A stretch of 18,312 nucleotides of DNA from positions 1 to 18,312 of the forward strand of contig CAAFSR010000236.1 of assembly GCA_900765705.1 (NCBI GenBank). The letters are read 5' to 3'. The translations under genes were made by a program, and so were the position numbers. Positions 1 to 6,427 of this stretch are shown here, piece after piece. The stretch comes from an uncultured Faecalibacterium sp. GTDB taxonomy: Bacteria > Bacillota > Clostridia > Oscillospirales > Ruminococcaceae. Within the stretch, counting starts at the first letter, position 1; each line of letters opens with the position of its first letter. The notes below the pieces were generated by a model, which was not told where the DNA came from, did no database searches, and saw only the letters and a program-made list of their open reading frames with translations.

Positions 1-181
1 CCAGCCATGCCGTGCTGCCGGAAAGTTCCAGCGCCAGCGTAGGGCCGGCATAGAACCGCCACGGCTGGCTTTTGCCGAACAGCGCCCTATCCAGCGGCAA
101 CAGCGCGTCCAGCACCGGCAAGCCCCGGCAGGCATTCGTGAACCGGGTGCGGCGCTTTGCATCCTTTACCTGTGCGATCAC
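1..181 (-). CDS. Unidentified protein downstream of murD, N-terminal 60 residues only (runs off the left edge)
   Basis: An open frame on the minus strand starts with GTG at 179-181, which overlaps the murD stop codon (GTGA arrangement), and stays open to the window edge. It reads MIAQVKDAKRRTRFTNACRG, then LPVLDALLPLDRALFGKSQP, then WRFYAGPTLALELSGSTAWL. The 4-nt overlap argues for translational coupling to murD. The composition looks like a real globular protein, with no signal peptide or membrane segment. I do not recognise the family; an acetyltransferase-like (GNAT) N-terminal half is a guess only. A different frame of the same strand is open at 87-362 but overlaps murD and has shadow-like composition. 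Confidence 0.6.
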   Translation of the reverse strand, partial: MIAQVKDAKRRTRFTNACRGLPVLDALLPLDRALFGKSQPWRFYAGPTLALELSGSTAWL

Positions 182-1581
182 TTGAGCGCGTTGACGATCT
201 TTTTGAACTCGCGCCCGCGCACCTCAAAGTTGGGATACAGGTCAAAGGAGGCGCTTGCCGGGGACAGAATGATGATATCCCCGGGCTTTGCGGCGGCGCG
301 GGCCAGCTCCACGGCGTGCTGCATATCCTCTGCGTGCTGAATGGGCAGGGCAGATTCCTCAAAGCCGGGGCACTGACGCACAGCCTGCTCGATGCGGGGG
401 CCGGTAGCGCCCATCAGCACCAGATTTTTGACGTGAGCGATGATCTCCGGTGCAAGCGGTTCGTAGGGGATGTGCTTATCGTAGCCGCCCGCGATGAGGA
501 TGACCTTCTGGTCAAAGCTGCGCAGACCGGCAATGGTACGGGTGGGGCTGGTGCCGATGGAGTCGTTATAGTACAGCACACCGTCCAGAGTGCGCACCGG
601 CTCGATGCGGTGCTCCACGCCGGTAAAGGTGCTGCCCACCAGACGGATGGCCTCTACGGGCACCTCGCCCCACACGGCAGCGGCGGCGGCCAGCAGGTTT
701 TCGATGTTGTGCAGACCGCGCAGCTTGATATCCTTCTGGGCAAGGAAGGGGGTCACGACACCATCCTCAGCCATGCAGAGCATCCCATCCTCTTTGCGCA
801 GAAAGGCACCGTTGTCGGTATCGTGCAGGCGGGTGAACCACACCTGCTTGCCCTTGCAGTCTGCCTGCATGGAGCGGCTGATCTCGTTCTCGTAGCCCAG
901 CACAGCACGGCAGGGCTGCTTCTGGTACAACAGGATATTGCGCTTGGCATCAATGTACTCCTGCATATCCTTGTGGTGATCCAGATGGTTTGGGGTCACG
1001 TTGGTGACCACTGCAATGTTGGGGCTGGCGTGCATGCTGATCAGCTGGAAGCTGGAAAGCTCCACCACAGCCACATCCTCCGGGGATACCTCCGGCAGCA
1101 TAGGCAGCAGCGCTGCGCCGATGTTGCCGCCCAGATGCACCTTGCGGCCTGCGGCCTCGTAGAACTTGGAGATAAGGGTGGTGGTGGTGGTCTTGCCGTC
1201 CGAGCCGGTCACGGCCACGATCTCGCAGGGGCAGAAGTCGAAGAACAGCTCCACCTCACTGGTGACCATGGTACCGGCAGCCATGGCGTCCTGCAGGGGC
1301 TTTTCAAAGTAGCCCACAAAGCCCGGGGTGCGCATGATGATGTCCTGCCCTTTAAAGCCGTCCAGATAGTTTTCGCCAAGGCTCAGGTCAATACCCAGCT
1401 CCCGGATGGTAGCGGCATAATCGCCAAAGTCCTCCACGCTCTTTTTCTGGTCGCACAGGGTCACGTGAGCGCCCAGCTCCACAAACTCCTTGATCAGGGT
1501 CTTGTGGCTGACGCCTGCGCCGATAAAGGCAACCTTTTTGCCCTGAATGAGCTGGGCAAGCTTCTGCTGATCTTTCTGCAT
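178..1581 (-). CDS. murD: UDP-N-acetylmuramoylalanine--D-glutamate ligase (MurD)
   Basis: MurD adds D-glutamate to UDP-MurNAc-L-Ala using ATP in the cytoplasm, the second amino-acid step of peptidoglycan precursor synthesis. The 467-residue length fits the family. Seen in order: a Rossmann-like N-terminal domain with VAFIGAGVSHKT (about 17-28); the Mur ligase P-loop GSDGKTTTTT (126-135), where many relatives have G-T-N-G-K; ELSSFQL (174-180); NVTPNHLDHH (194-203), the metal/ATP region; and in the C-terminal domain NDSIGTSPTRT and LSPASASFDLYPNFEVRG, the match to the LSPACASFDQF..FEXRG end of known MurDs. The ATG at 1579-1581 follows a strong GAGGAGG ribosome binding site (about 1591-1597). 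It is the first gene of a minus-strand unit and overlaps the next one by 4 nt. No other mur genes are in view. It has almost no TTA, CTA or TCA codons, which leaves a long open shadow frame on the opposite strand. Confidence 0.97.
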   Translation of the reverse strand: MQKDQQKLAQLIQGKKVAFIGAGVSHKTLIKEFVELGAHVTLCDQKKSVEDFGDYAATIRELGIDLSLGENYLDGFKGQDIIMRTPGFVGYFEKPLQDAMAAGTMVTSEVELFFDFCPCEIVAVTGSDGKTTTTTLISKFYEAAGRKVHLGGNIGAALLPMLPEVSPEDVAVVELSSFQLISMHASPNIAVVTNVTPNHLDHHKDMQEYIDAKRNILLYQKQPCRAVLGYENEISRSMQADCKGKQVWFTRLHDTDNGAFLRKEDGMLCMAEDGVVTPFLAQKDIKLRGLHNIENLLAAAAAVWGEVPVEAIRLVGSTFTGVEHRIEPVRTLDGVLYYNDSIGTSPTRTIAGLRSFDQKVILIAGGYDKHIPYEPLAPEIIAHVKNLVLMGATGPRIEQAVRQCPGFEESALPIQHAEDMQHAVELARAAAKPGDIIILSPASASFDLYPNFEVRGREFKKIVNALK

Positions 1582-1658
1582 AAAAACAGTTCCTCCTCTA
1601 TAGGATCATACTATAACACCGCGCCGCACAGGCAGCGCGGGGATCGCTTTGCTGTACC

Positions 1659-1687
1659 ATTATAGTCCATTTGCGCGCAATTGGCAA
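1659..1687 (-). promoter_or_regulatory. Sigma-A-type promoter for murD
   Basis: On the minus strand, -35 TTGCCA (1682-1687), a 17-bp spacer and -10 TATAAT (1659-1664). Transcription would begin near 1652 and give a leader of about 70 nt before the murD ATG. The spacing and perfect -10 make this convincing; it is not experimentally shown. Confidence 0.75.
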
Positions 1688-1740
1688 CGGAAAACCGCAC
1701 ACTCTGCTTCAAAAAGCCGGGTAAATTCACAAAAAGGCAA

Positions 1741-1769
1741 TTGTTTTTTGCACTGCTTTCTGCTACACT
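1741..1769 (+). promoter_or_regulatory. Probable promoter for the solute-binding lipoprotein gene
   Basis: -35 TTGTTT (1741-1746), 17-bp spacer, -10 TACACT (1764-1769) preceded by TGC, an extended -10. The predicted start near 1776 lies about 30 nt before the first ATG of the gene. The -35 is weak, so the extended -10 carries the call. It is divergent from the murD promoter, with about 55 bp between the two -35 boxes. Confidence 0.5.
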
Positions 1770-1806
1770 TGTCGTTGCAGAGCGTTTTTTCCGTTTCTGC
1801 GCGAAG

Positions 1807-3402
1807 ATGAACGGAATGAGGTTATTCTTTTTGAAACGATGGTTGCGTTTTACCGCAGCGGTGCTGGCTGCTGCGTTTCTTTTTGCCCTGACCGGCTGCG
1901 GTAGCTCCACAAATTCCGCCAGCTTTACATGGTTTGTGGACAGCATCCCCGCAAATCTGGACCCGCAGGTGGCCTCCGGTGCATCGGATGTGATCGCCTG
2001 CGAAAACCTGTATGGCACGCTGGTGCGTGAAAACCCAGATGGCAAGCTTGTGCCGGGTCTGTGTGAGAGTTGGACGGTCTCCCCGGACGGGCTGACCTAT
2101 ACGTTTACCCTGAAGGATGGCCTGACCTACGCAGCGGCCAAGGGCGCTGCCACGGAATACGCCATCACCGCCGAGGATTTTGTGTTTGCCTTCCGGCGCA
2201 TTTTCCGTGCCGCTACGGCCTCGCCCTATGCGGTGGAGTTTTCAGCCATTCAAAACAGTGCCACCGTGCTGGCGGGGCAGGCTGACGAAAGCAGTCTGGG
2301 CGTTTCGGCCAACGGAGCGCTGACGGTAGTATTCCGGCTGAGCGAGCGGGACGATAACTTCTTGGCAAAGCTGGCACTGCCCGGTGCATCCCCCTGTGAT
2401 GAGACCTTTTTTGAGAGCACCCGGGGCACCTACGGGCTGACCGCCAAGACTACGCTTTCCAGCGGCAGCTTTTACCTGTATAACTGGACGGCAAACGGCC
2501 TGTTTTTGCGCCGCACCGTGGAAAGCCCGCTGGTCGGCAGTCTGCGTCTGGTGCAGGACACCAGCGGCAGCAACAAAAGCGCCGCCCAGCTTATTGCCGA
2601 CGGCAAATGCTCCGCCGCGCTGGACGAAAGCGGCGAAGCTACCAGCCTGCAGACGGCAAGCTATTCCGACACCACATGGGCGCTGCTGTTCAATGCAGCA
2701 GAGGGTTCTGTGTTCCAGAATGAGCAGCTGCGGCAGGCGCTGGCCGGTATTGCCCGGGAAAACGCCACCGTGCCCGCCAGCGGCCTGTACACCGCCGCAA
2801 AGGGGCTTATACCGGAGGGGCTGACCGTAGACGGGCTGGACTACCGTGAAGCTGCCGGCGACCCCCTGCCCGCCATTCCGGAGCCAAAGGCGTTATATCT
2901 GGCTGCGCGGCAGGGCATGGCTACCTCAGATTTTTCCGGCGTGACCCTGCTGCTGCCCAAAAACGCCGGGCTGACCGAGCTGGCCGACCAGATCAACAGC
3001 GCATGGCAGAAGGAGTGCTCCCTGTTCTTCTCCGTAGAAGAGGTAGAACAGGAGGAGTTTGACGCCCGCATTGCCGCCGGGAAATACACCATTGCCCTTG
3101 CGCCCATCCGCGCCGAGGGCGGCAGCGTGTATCAGATGCTGCAGCAGTTCACCACTGCGGGCGGCAGCCTGACCGGTTACGCTGATACTGTATACGCCGA
3201 CCGGCTGGCACTAAGCGCCCAGCAGACTGGCAAAGCCCGCTGTGCCCTGCTGGCGCAGTGTGAACAGCAGCTGCTGGAAAGCTGCACCGTAGTACCTCTG
3301 ATGGCGCAGCAGAAGCGTCTGCTGCTGGCAAACGGTGTGCGGGACTTGGTATTCGACCCGTTTTTCCCGGTGTTGGACCTGACATGGACCAAAATGAGCT
3401 GA
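1807..3402 (+). CDS. ABC transporter substrate-binding lipoprotein, family 5 (oligopeptide/nickel type, OppA-like)
   Basis: This is an extracellular ligand-binding lipoprotein that would capture peptides or a similar solute for an ABC importer. The N-terminus has positive residues, a hydrophobic run (FTAAVLAAAFLFAL) and the lipobox LTGC, with the lipidated Cys at residue 31 from the ATG at 1807. Family 5 hallmarks follow: IPANLDPQVASGASDVIACE, NLYGTLVREN, LVPGLCESWTVSPDGLTYTF, and TAEDFVFAFRRIF. About 531 residues is the usual length. The start is uncertain: ATG 1807 and ATG 1816 have poor ribosome binding sites, whereas TTG 1831 lies 8 nt after GAGGT and would give the cleaner signal peptide MKRWLRF. 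No permease or ATPase genes are adjacent, so it is an orphan binding protein here and its substrate cannot be inferred. Unlike its neighbours it uses some TTA and TCA codons. No clear terminator precedes the tRNA promoter. Confidence 0.9.
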   Translation: MNGMRLFFLKRWLRFTAAVLAAAFLFALTGCGSSTNSASFTWFVDSIPANLDPQVASGASDVIACENLYGTLVRENPDGKLVPGLCESWTVSPDGLTYTFTLKDGLTYAAAKGAATEYAITAEDFVFAFRRIFRAATASPYAVEFSAIQNSATVLAGQADESSLGVSANGALTVVFRLSERDDNFLAKLALPGASPCDETFFESTRGTYGLTAKTTLSSGSFYLYNWTANGLFLRRTVESPLVGSLRLVQDTSGSNKSAAQLIADGKCSAALDESGEATSLQTASYSDTTWALLFNAAEGSVFQNEQLRQALAGIARENATVPASGLYTAAKGLIPEGLTVDGLDYREAAGDPLPAIPEPKALYLAARQGMATSDFSGVTLLLPKNAGLTELADQINSAWQKECSLFFSVEEVEQEEFDARIAAGKYTIALAPIRAEGGSVYQMLQQFTTAGGSLTGYADTVYADRLALSAQQTGKARCALLAQCEQQLLESCTVVPLMAQQKRLLLANGVRDLVFDPFFPVLDLTWTKMS

Positions 3403-3426
3403 CCGCAAATTTCGTGCGGAAAAGCC

Positions 3427-3455
3427 TTGACATTCCTGCCCTGCTTTGTTACAAT
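3427..3455 (+). promoter_or_regulatory. Consensus promoter for tRNA-Gly
   Basis: -35 TTGACA (3427-3432, perfect), 17-bp spacer, -10 TACAAT (3450-3455). The tRNA begins 12 nt after the -10, so the primary transcript needs only a very short 5' trim. Confidence 0.85.
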
Positions 3456-3467
3456 AATGGAGCACTT

Positions 3468-3543
3468 GCAGGGTTAGCTCATCCGGTAGAGCGACTGCTT
3501 CCCAAGCAGTAGGCGGCGGGTTCGAGTCCCGTATCCTGCTCCA
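3468..3543 (+). tRNA. tRNA-Gly, anticodon CCC, CCA encoded
   Basis: The cloverleaf can be drawn by eye. The acceptor stem GCAGGGT (3468-3474) pairs with ATCCTGC (3533-3539) with one G-T pair. The D-arm includes TAGCTC and GAGC. The anticodon stem ACTGC/GCAGT encloses the loop TTCCCAA with CCC at 3501-3503. The T-arm is CGGGTTCGAGTCCCG. The discriminator base is T at 3540 and CCA is encoded at 3541-3543. The CCC anticodon reads GGG glycine codons. It is a single-gene transcription unit with its own promoter and terminator. Confidence 0.95.
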
Positions 3544-3551
3544 AAATATAG

Positions 3552-3591
3552 CGGTGAAACGTTCAGAATTCGTTCGTTTCACCGTTTTTTT
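3552..3591 (+). terminator. Intrinsic terminator after tRNA-Gly
   Basis: A perfect 10-bp stem, CGGTGAAACG (3552-3561) with CGTTTCACCG (3575-3584), is followed by seven T residues (3585-3591). It starts 8 nt after the encoded CCA. It may also stop read-through from the upstream lipoprotein gene. Confidence 0.9.
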
Positions 3592-3661
3592 GTTTTTGCA
3601 CATTTCAAAAAATGACGTAAAAATTCTTGTGTCCCGCTTGTAATCCAGCAGATTATGGAAC

Positions 3662-3703
3662 AAAAACACTCCCGGACTTTTTATGGAAAGTCCGGGAGTG
3701 TTT
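3662..3703 (-). terminator. Intrinsic terminator of the flavodiiron protein gene
   Basis: A 17-bp perfect inverted repeat (3664-3680 with 3687-3703, core ACTCCCGGACTTT) with a 6-nt loop. Read on the minus strand it ends in a run of T (complement of 3662-3666). It lies 25 nt past the stop codon of the minus-strand gene at 3728 and faces the tRNA terminator, so the two convergent units are each closed. About 70 bp between the two hairpins shows nothing else. Confidence 0.9.
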
Positions 3704-3727
3704 GCGTTTACTTGATCTTATATCGTG

Positions 3728-4909
3728 TTACTTTGCCACGAGCTCTGCGGCAAGGGCGTCCATCTGTGCCTCGGCGGCGGCGTTGGCGGCAGAACGGATG
3801 GTGACCACGTTCTCGCAGAGGGTGATGTTCTTCATGCTTTCCAGCTCGGCTCGCATGAGCTTTGCGGCCATGGGTGCCCAAGTGCCGTTTTCCATCAGGC
3901 CGACGGTGCGGTTCTGGAAGTTCTTGGTCTTGAGGTGGGTCAGCAGGTTCTCCATCGGCGGGAAGAGGAAGCCATCATAGGTGGCGCAAGCCAGCACGAT
4001 CTTGCCGCAGCGGAAAGCCTCGGTGACGGCGTAGGACACATCGGTGCGGGTCAGGTCTATCTCCACCACCTTTGCGCCCTGTGCGCGCAGCTTTTCGGCC
4101 ATGGTGTGGGCGGCAGCGCGGGTGTGGCCATGGATGGAGGCGCTGGCTACCAGGATCTTTTCCGGCTCCTCGGCCTTGTAGCTGGTCCAGAGATCGTAGT
4201 AGTTCAGGTACTTACCCAGATCACCGTTCAGCACCGGGCCGTGCAGCGGGCAGATGGTCTTGATATCCAGTGCTGCGGCCTTTTTGAGCAGTGCCTGTAC
4301 CTGCGGGCCGTACTTGCCCACGATGTTCAGGTAGTAGCGGCGGGCCTCGCTTGCCCAGTCGGCGTGTTCATCAAACTTTGCCACCGCACCAAAGCGGCCG
4401 AAGCCATCGGCGGAGAACAGCACCTTTTCACTGCTCTCGTAGCTGACCATGACCTCCGGCCAGTGCACCATGGGGGCAAACACAAAGGTAAGGGTGTGGG
4501 TACCAAGGCTCAGGCTCTCGCCGTCCTTTACCACCACGCGACGCGCCGGAGCAATGGCATCTGCACCAAAGAACTGCTCCATATACTGGAAGGTCTTGGC
4601 GTTGCCCACCACCTGCATTTCCGGGTAGAGCGCAGCCAGCTTTGCCACGTTGGCACCGTGATCCGGCTCCATGTGAGAGACCACCAGATAGGCAGGCTTG
4701 CGGCCGTCCAGTGCCTCGGCAAGGTTTTCCAGCCAAGGCTCGGTGGCGCGGGCGTCCACTGTATCCAGAATGGTGGTCTTTTCGTCCAGAATGACATAAG
4801 AATTATAGCTGACCCCGGTAGGCACCGGATACTGGCTCTCGAACAGGTCGATGGTGGTATCGTCCACGCCTACGCCAAGAATGGCTTCGCTGATTTTTTT
4901 CATGCTCAT
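3728..4909 (-). CDS. Flavodiiron protein (class A, FprA-type O2/NO reductase)
   Basis: Flavodiiron proteins are soluble enzymes of anaerobes that reduce O2 to water and/or NO to N2O with electrons from a rubredoxin-type donor. The N-terminal metallo-beta-lactamase domain (about 1-245) carries the full diiron ligand set: H79, E81, D83 in HMEPDHG, H149 in MVHWPE, D168 in SADGFGRFGA and H223 in CPLHGP. The C-terminal flavodoxin domain (about 250-393) begins KILVASASIHGHT and has LACATYDGFLFPPM and GLMENGTWAP, the FMN-binding side. There is no rubredoxin or other C-terminal extension, so it is class A. I chose ATG 4907-4909, 9 nt after AGGAGT (4919-4924); a TTG at 4918 and an ATG at 4903 are less well placed. 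It is a single-gene unit with its own promoter and terminator, which suits constitutive oxygen defence. No rubredoxin gene is in view. O2 versus NO preference cannot be told from sequence. Confidence 0.95.
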   Translation of the reverse strand: MSMKKISEAILGVGVDDTTIDLFESQYPVPTGVSYNSYVILDEKTTILDTVDARATEPWLENLAEALDGRKPAYLVVSHMEPDHGANVAKLAALYPEMQVVGNAKTFQYMEQFFGADAIAPARRVVVKDGESLSLGTHTLTFVFAPMVHWPEVMVSYESSEKVLFSADGFGRFGAVAKFDEHADWASEARRYYLNIVGKYGPQVQALLKKAAALDIKTICPLHGPVLNGDLGKYLNYYDLWTSYKAEEPEKILVASASIHGHTRAAAHTMAEKLRAQGAKVVEIDLTRTDVSYAVTEAFRCGKIVLACATYDGFLFPPMENLLTHLKTKNFQNRTVGLMENGTWAPMAAKLMRAELESMKNITLCENVVTIRSAANAAAEAQMDALAAELVAK

Positions 4910-4975
4910 ACCGTTCAAACTCCTTTTGTTTTATGTCGTGCCGTGAAGCGGCAAAAATTTCTAAGAACAATTCCT

Positions 4976-5004
4976 ATAGTACCACATTGTCATAAATTTC
5001 GCAA
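4976..5004 (-). promoter_or_regulatory. Promoter for the flavodiiron protein gene
   Basis: On the minus strand, -35 TTGCGA (4999-5004), 17-bp spacer, -10 TACTAT (4976-4981). It leaves a leader of about 60 nt containing a small GCCG/CGGC hairpin near 4941-4953. The promoter lies between the rmuC stop and this gene, so the two are at least partly independent. Confidence 0.7.
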
Positions 5005-5030
5005 GGGATAACGCAGGGAATTTCTGCGCA

Positions 5031-6368
5031 TCAAAGCTCTTCCCCGCTCTCCGGCAGACGCGCCGCTACCGGTCTGCCCGGCTCGGCGTCCAGCTCCAGC
5101 AGCGCGGCGGCGGTGTTCTCGTCCAGCGTCTGTACCGCACGCAGCTTGCGGCTGATGGCGCGGCTGCGCACCCCGATGAGGTTATCCAGTTCCTCGTCGG
5201 TCTGGCGCAGGCGCTGCTGCATTTTGGAAAGCCCCTGCCCGAACTTATCGAACTCGGTCTTGACTGCGCCCAGCAGCTGCCACACCTCGCCGGAGCGCTT
5301 CTGGATGGCAAGAGTCTTGAAGCCCATCTGCAGGCTGTTGAGCAGTGCTGCCATGGTGCTGGGGCCGGCCACATTCACCTGATAATCCCGCTGCAAAACC
5401 TCCAGCAGGCCGGCGTTCACCACCTCGGCATACAGGCCCTCAAAGGGCAGAAACAAGATACCGAATGCCGTGGTATAGGGTGGTTCCACATATTTTTCCC
5501 GGATATCCTTTGCCTCGCTGCGCAGCACAAGTTCCAGCGCGTGGCGGGCGTTTTCCACCGCCTGCGCATCGCCGGAGGCCTGCGCATCCTGCAGGTGTGC
5601 GTAGGTATCGCCGGGGAACTTGGAGTCGATGGGCAGCCAGACGCTGCCACCGTCCACGCCGGGCATCCGGATGGCGTACTCCACCCGCTGGGTACTGCCG
5701 GGGATGGTGGCTACGTTGGTATCGTACTGCTCCGGGGCAAGGATCTCTTCCAGAATCGCGCCCAGCTGGATCTCGCCCAGAATGCCGCGGGTCTTGACGC
5801 CGGAGAGCACCTGCTTCAGCCCGCCCACATCGGCGGCAAGGCTCTGCATCTCGCCCAAGCCCTTGTACACCTGCTCCAGCTGGTCGTTGACTGCCTTAAA
5901 ACTTTCGGTCACCCGCTTTTGCAGCGCATCCTGCAGCTGCTCGTCCACGGTGTGGCGGATCTCATCCAGCTTCTGGGCGTTCTGCGCCTGCATGGCGGCA
6001 AGGCTGTCTGCCAGCGTTTTGCGCATTTCTTCCAGCTTGCGGGCGTTGGAGGCTTCCAGCCCCTGCAGCCGCTGCTCCATGGTCTGCTGCTGGGTGCTCT
6101 GCCCTGCCGTCAGGGTGCTGCTCATGCCCTGCACTGCGGTTTGCAGGGTATCGCTGATGTGCGCCATGGCGGCCAGATTCTGCTGGGCCTGCTGGGCCTG
6201 CTTTTCCTCCAGCACCCGCGCCTGTGCTTCCAGCTGCTGGCGCAGCCACTCCTTCAGGGCTTCGTCGTCCTGCCGGGCGGCGGGCTTGCCGGTGCGGTAC
6301 AGCAAAAGCGCCTGCAGCAGGCAGATAGCCACCAGCAGAAGCGTATACAGTCCTGCCAAAAATTCCAT
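5031..6368 (-). CDS. rmuC: DNA recombination protein RmuC homologue
   Basis: RmuC proteins limit inversions and other rearrangements at repeats in E. coli; the core belongs to the PD-(D/E)XK nuclease-like group, but the biochemical activity is not well settled. The 445-residue protein starts with one membrane segment (about 5-25, LAGLYTLLLVAICLLQALLL), then a long Gln/Glu/Ala-rich coiled coil (about 35-190). The conserved RmuC domain follows (about 185-400): GILGEIQLGAILEEILAPEQ, VEYAIRMPG, VWLPIDSKFPGDTY, FGILFLPFEGLYAE and GPSTMAALLNSLQMGFKTLA. The ATG at 6366-6368 follows an AGGAGA ribosome binding site (6375-6380). Oddly, a strong terminator of the upstream gene ends only about 20 nt before this ATG and I find no clear promoter, so expression may depend on read-through. 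No obvious terminator follows the stop. Confidence 0.95.
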   Translation of the reverse strand: MEFLAGLYTLLLVAICLLQALLLYRTGKPAARQDDEALKEWLRQQLEAQARVLEEKQAQQAQQNLAAMAHISDTLQTAVQGMSSTLTAGQSTQQQTMEQRLQGLEASNARKLEEMRKTLADSLAAMQAQNAQKLDEIRHTVDEQLQDALQKRVTESFKAVNDQLEQVYKGLGEMQSLAADVGGLKQVLSGVKTRGILGEIQLGAILEEILAPEQYDTNVATIPGSTQRVEYAIRMPGVDGGSVWLPIDSKFPGDTYAHLQDAQASGDAQAVENARHALELVLRSEAKDIREKYVEPPYTTAFGILFLPFEGLYAEVVNAGLLEVLQRDYQVNVAGPSTMAALLNSLQMGFKTLAIQKRSGEVWQLLGAVKTEFDKFGQGLSKMQQRLRQTDEELDNLIGVRSRAISRKLRAVQTLDENTAAALLELDAEPGRPVAARLPESGEEL

Positions 6369-6387
6369 AGACGTTCTCCTTTAACTC

Positions 6388-6423
6388 AAAAATCCGGGTC
6401 TGGCAGTAATGGCAGACCCGGAT
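6388..6423 (-). terminator. Intrinsic terminator between the transglutaminase gene and rmuC
   Basis: On the minus strand a perfect 11-bp stem (ATCCGGGTCTG, 6392-6402, with 6413-6423) is followed by five T residues (complement of 6388-6392). It begins 4 nt after the upstream stop codon and ends just before the rmuC ribosome binding site. It is either a full stop or an attenuator in front of rmuC. Confidence 0.85.
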
Positions 6424-6427
6424 AAGC

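Noticed and set aside
157..1665. 502-codon plus-strand frame opposite murD
   Set aside because: Mirror register of a clearly recognised MurD, with His/Gly/Leu-rich shadow composition, passing through the murD promoter region.
3403..3419. CCGCA/TGCGG hairpin just after the lipoprotein stop as a terminator
   Set aside because: Only a 5-bp stem followed by AAAAG rather than T, so it is unlikely to terminate transcription.
3468..3543. tRNA-Gly as an attachment site for an integrated element
   Set aside because: No integrase gene and no second copy of the tRNA 3' end were seen nearby; the downstream DNA is ordinary.
3725..5011. 428-codon plus-strand frame opposite the flavodiiron gene
   Set aside because: Mirror-register shadow; the minus-strand protein has all six metal ligands, a ribosome binding site, promoter and terminator.
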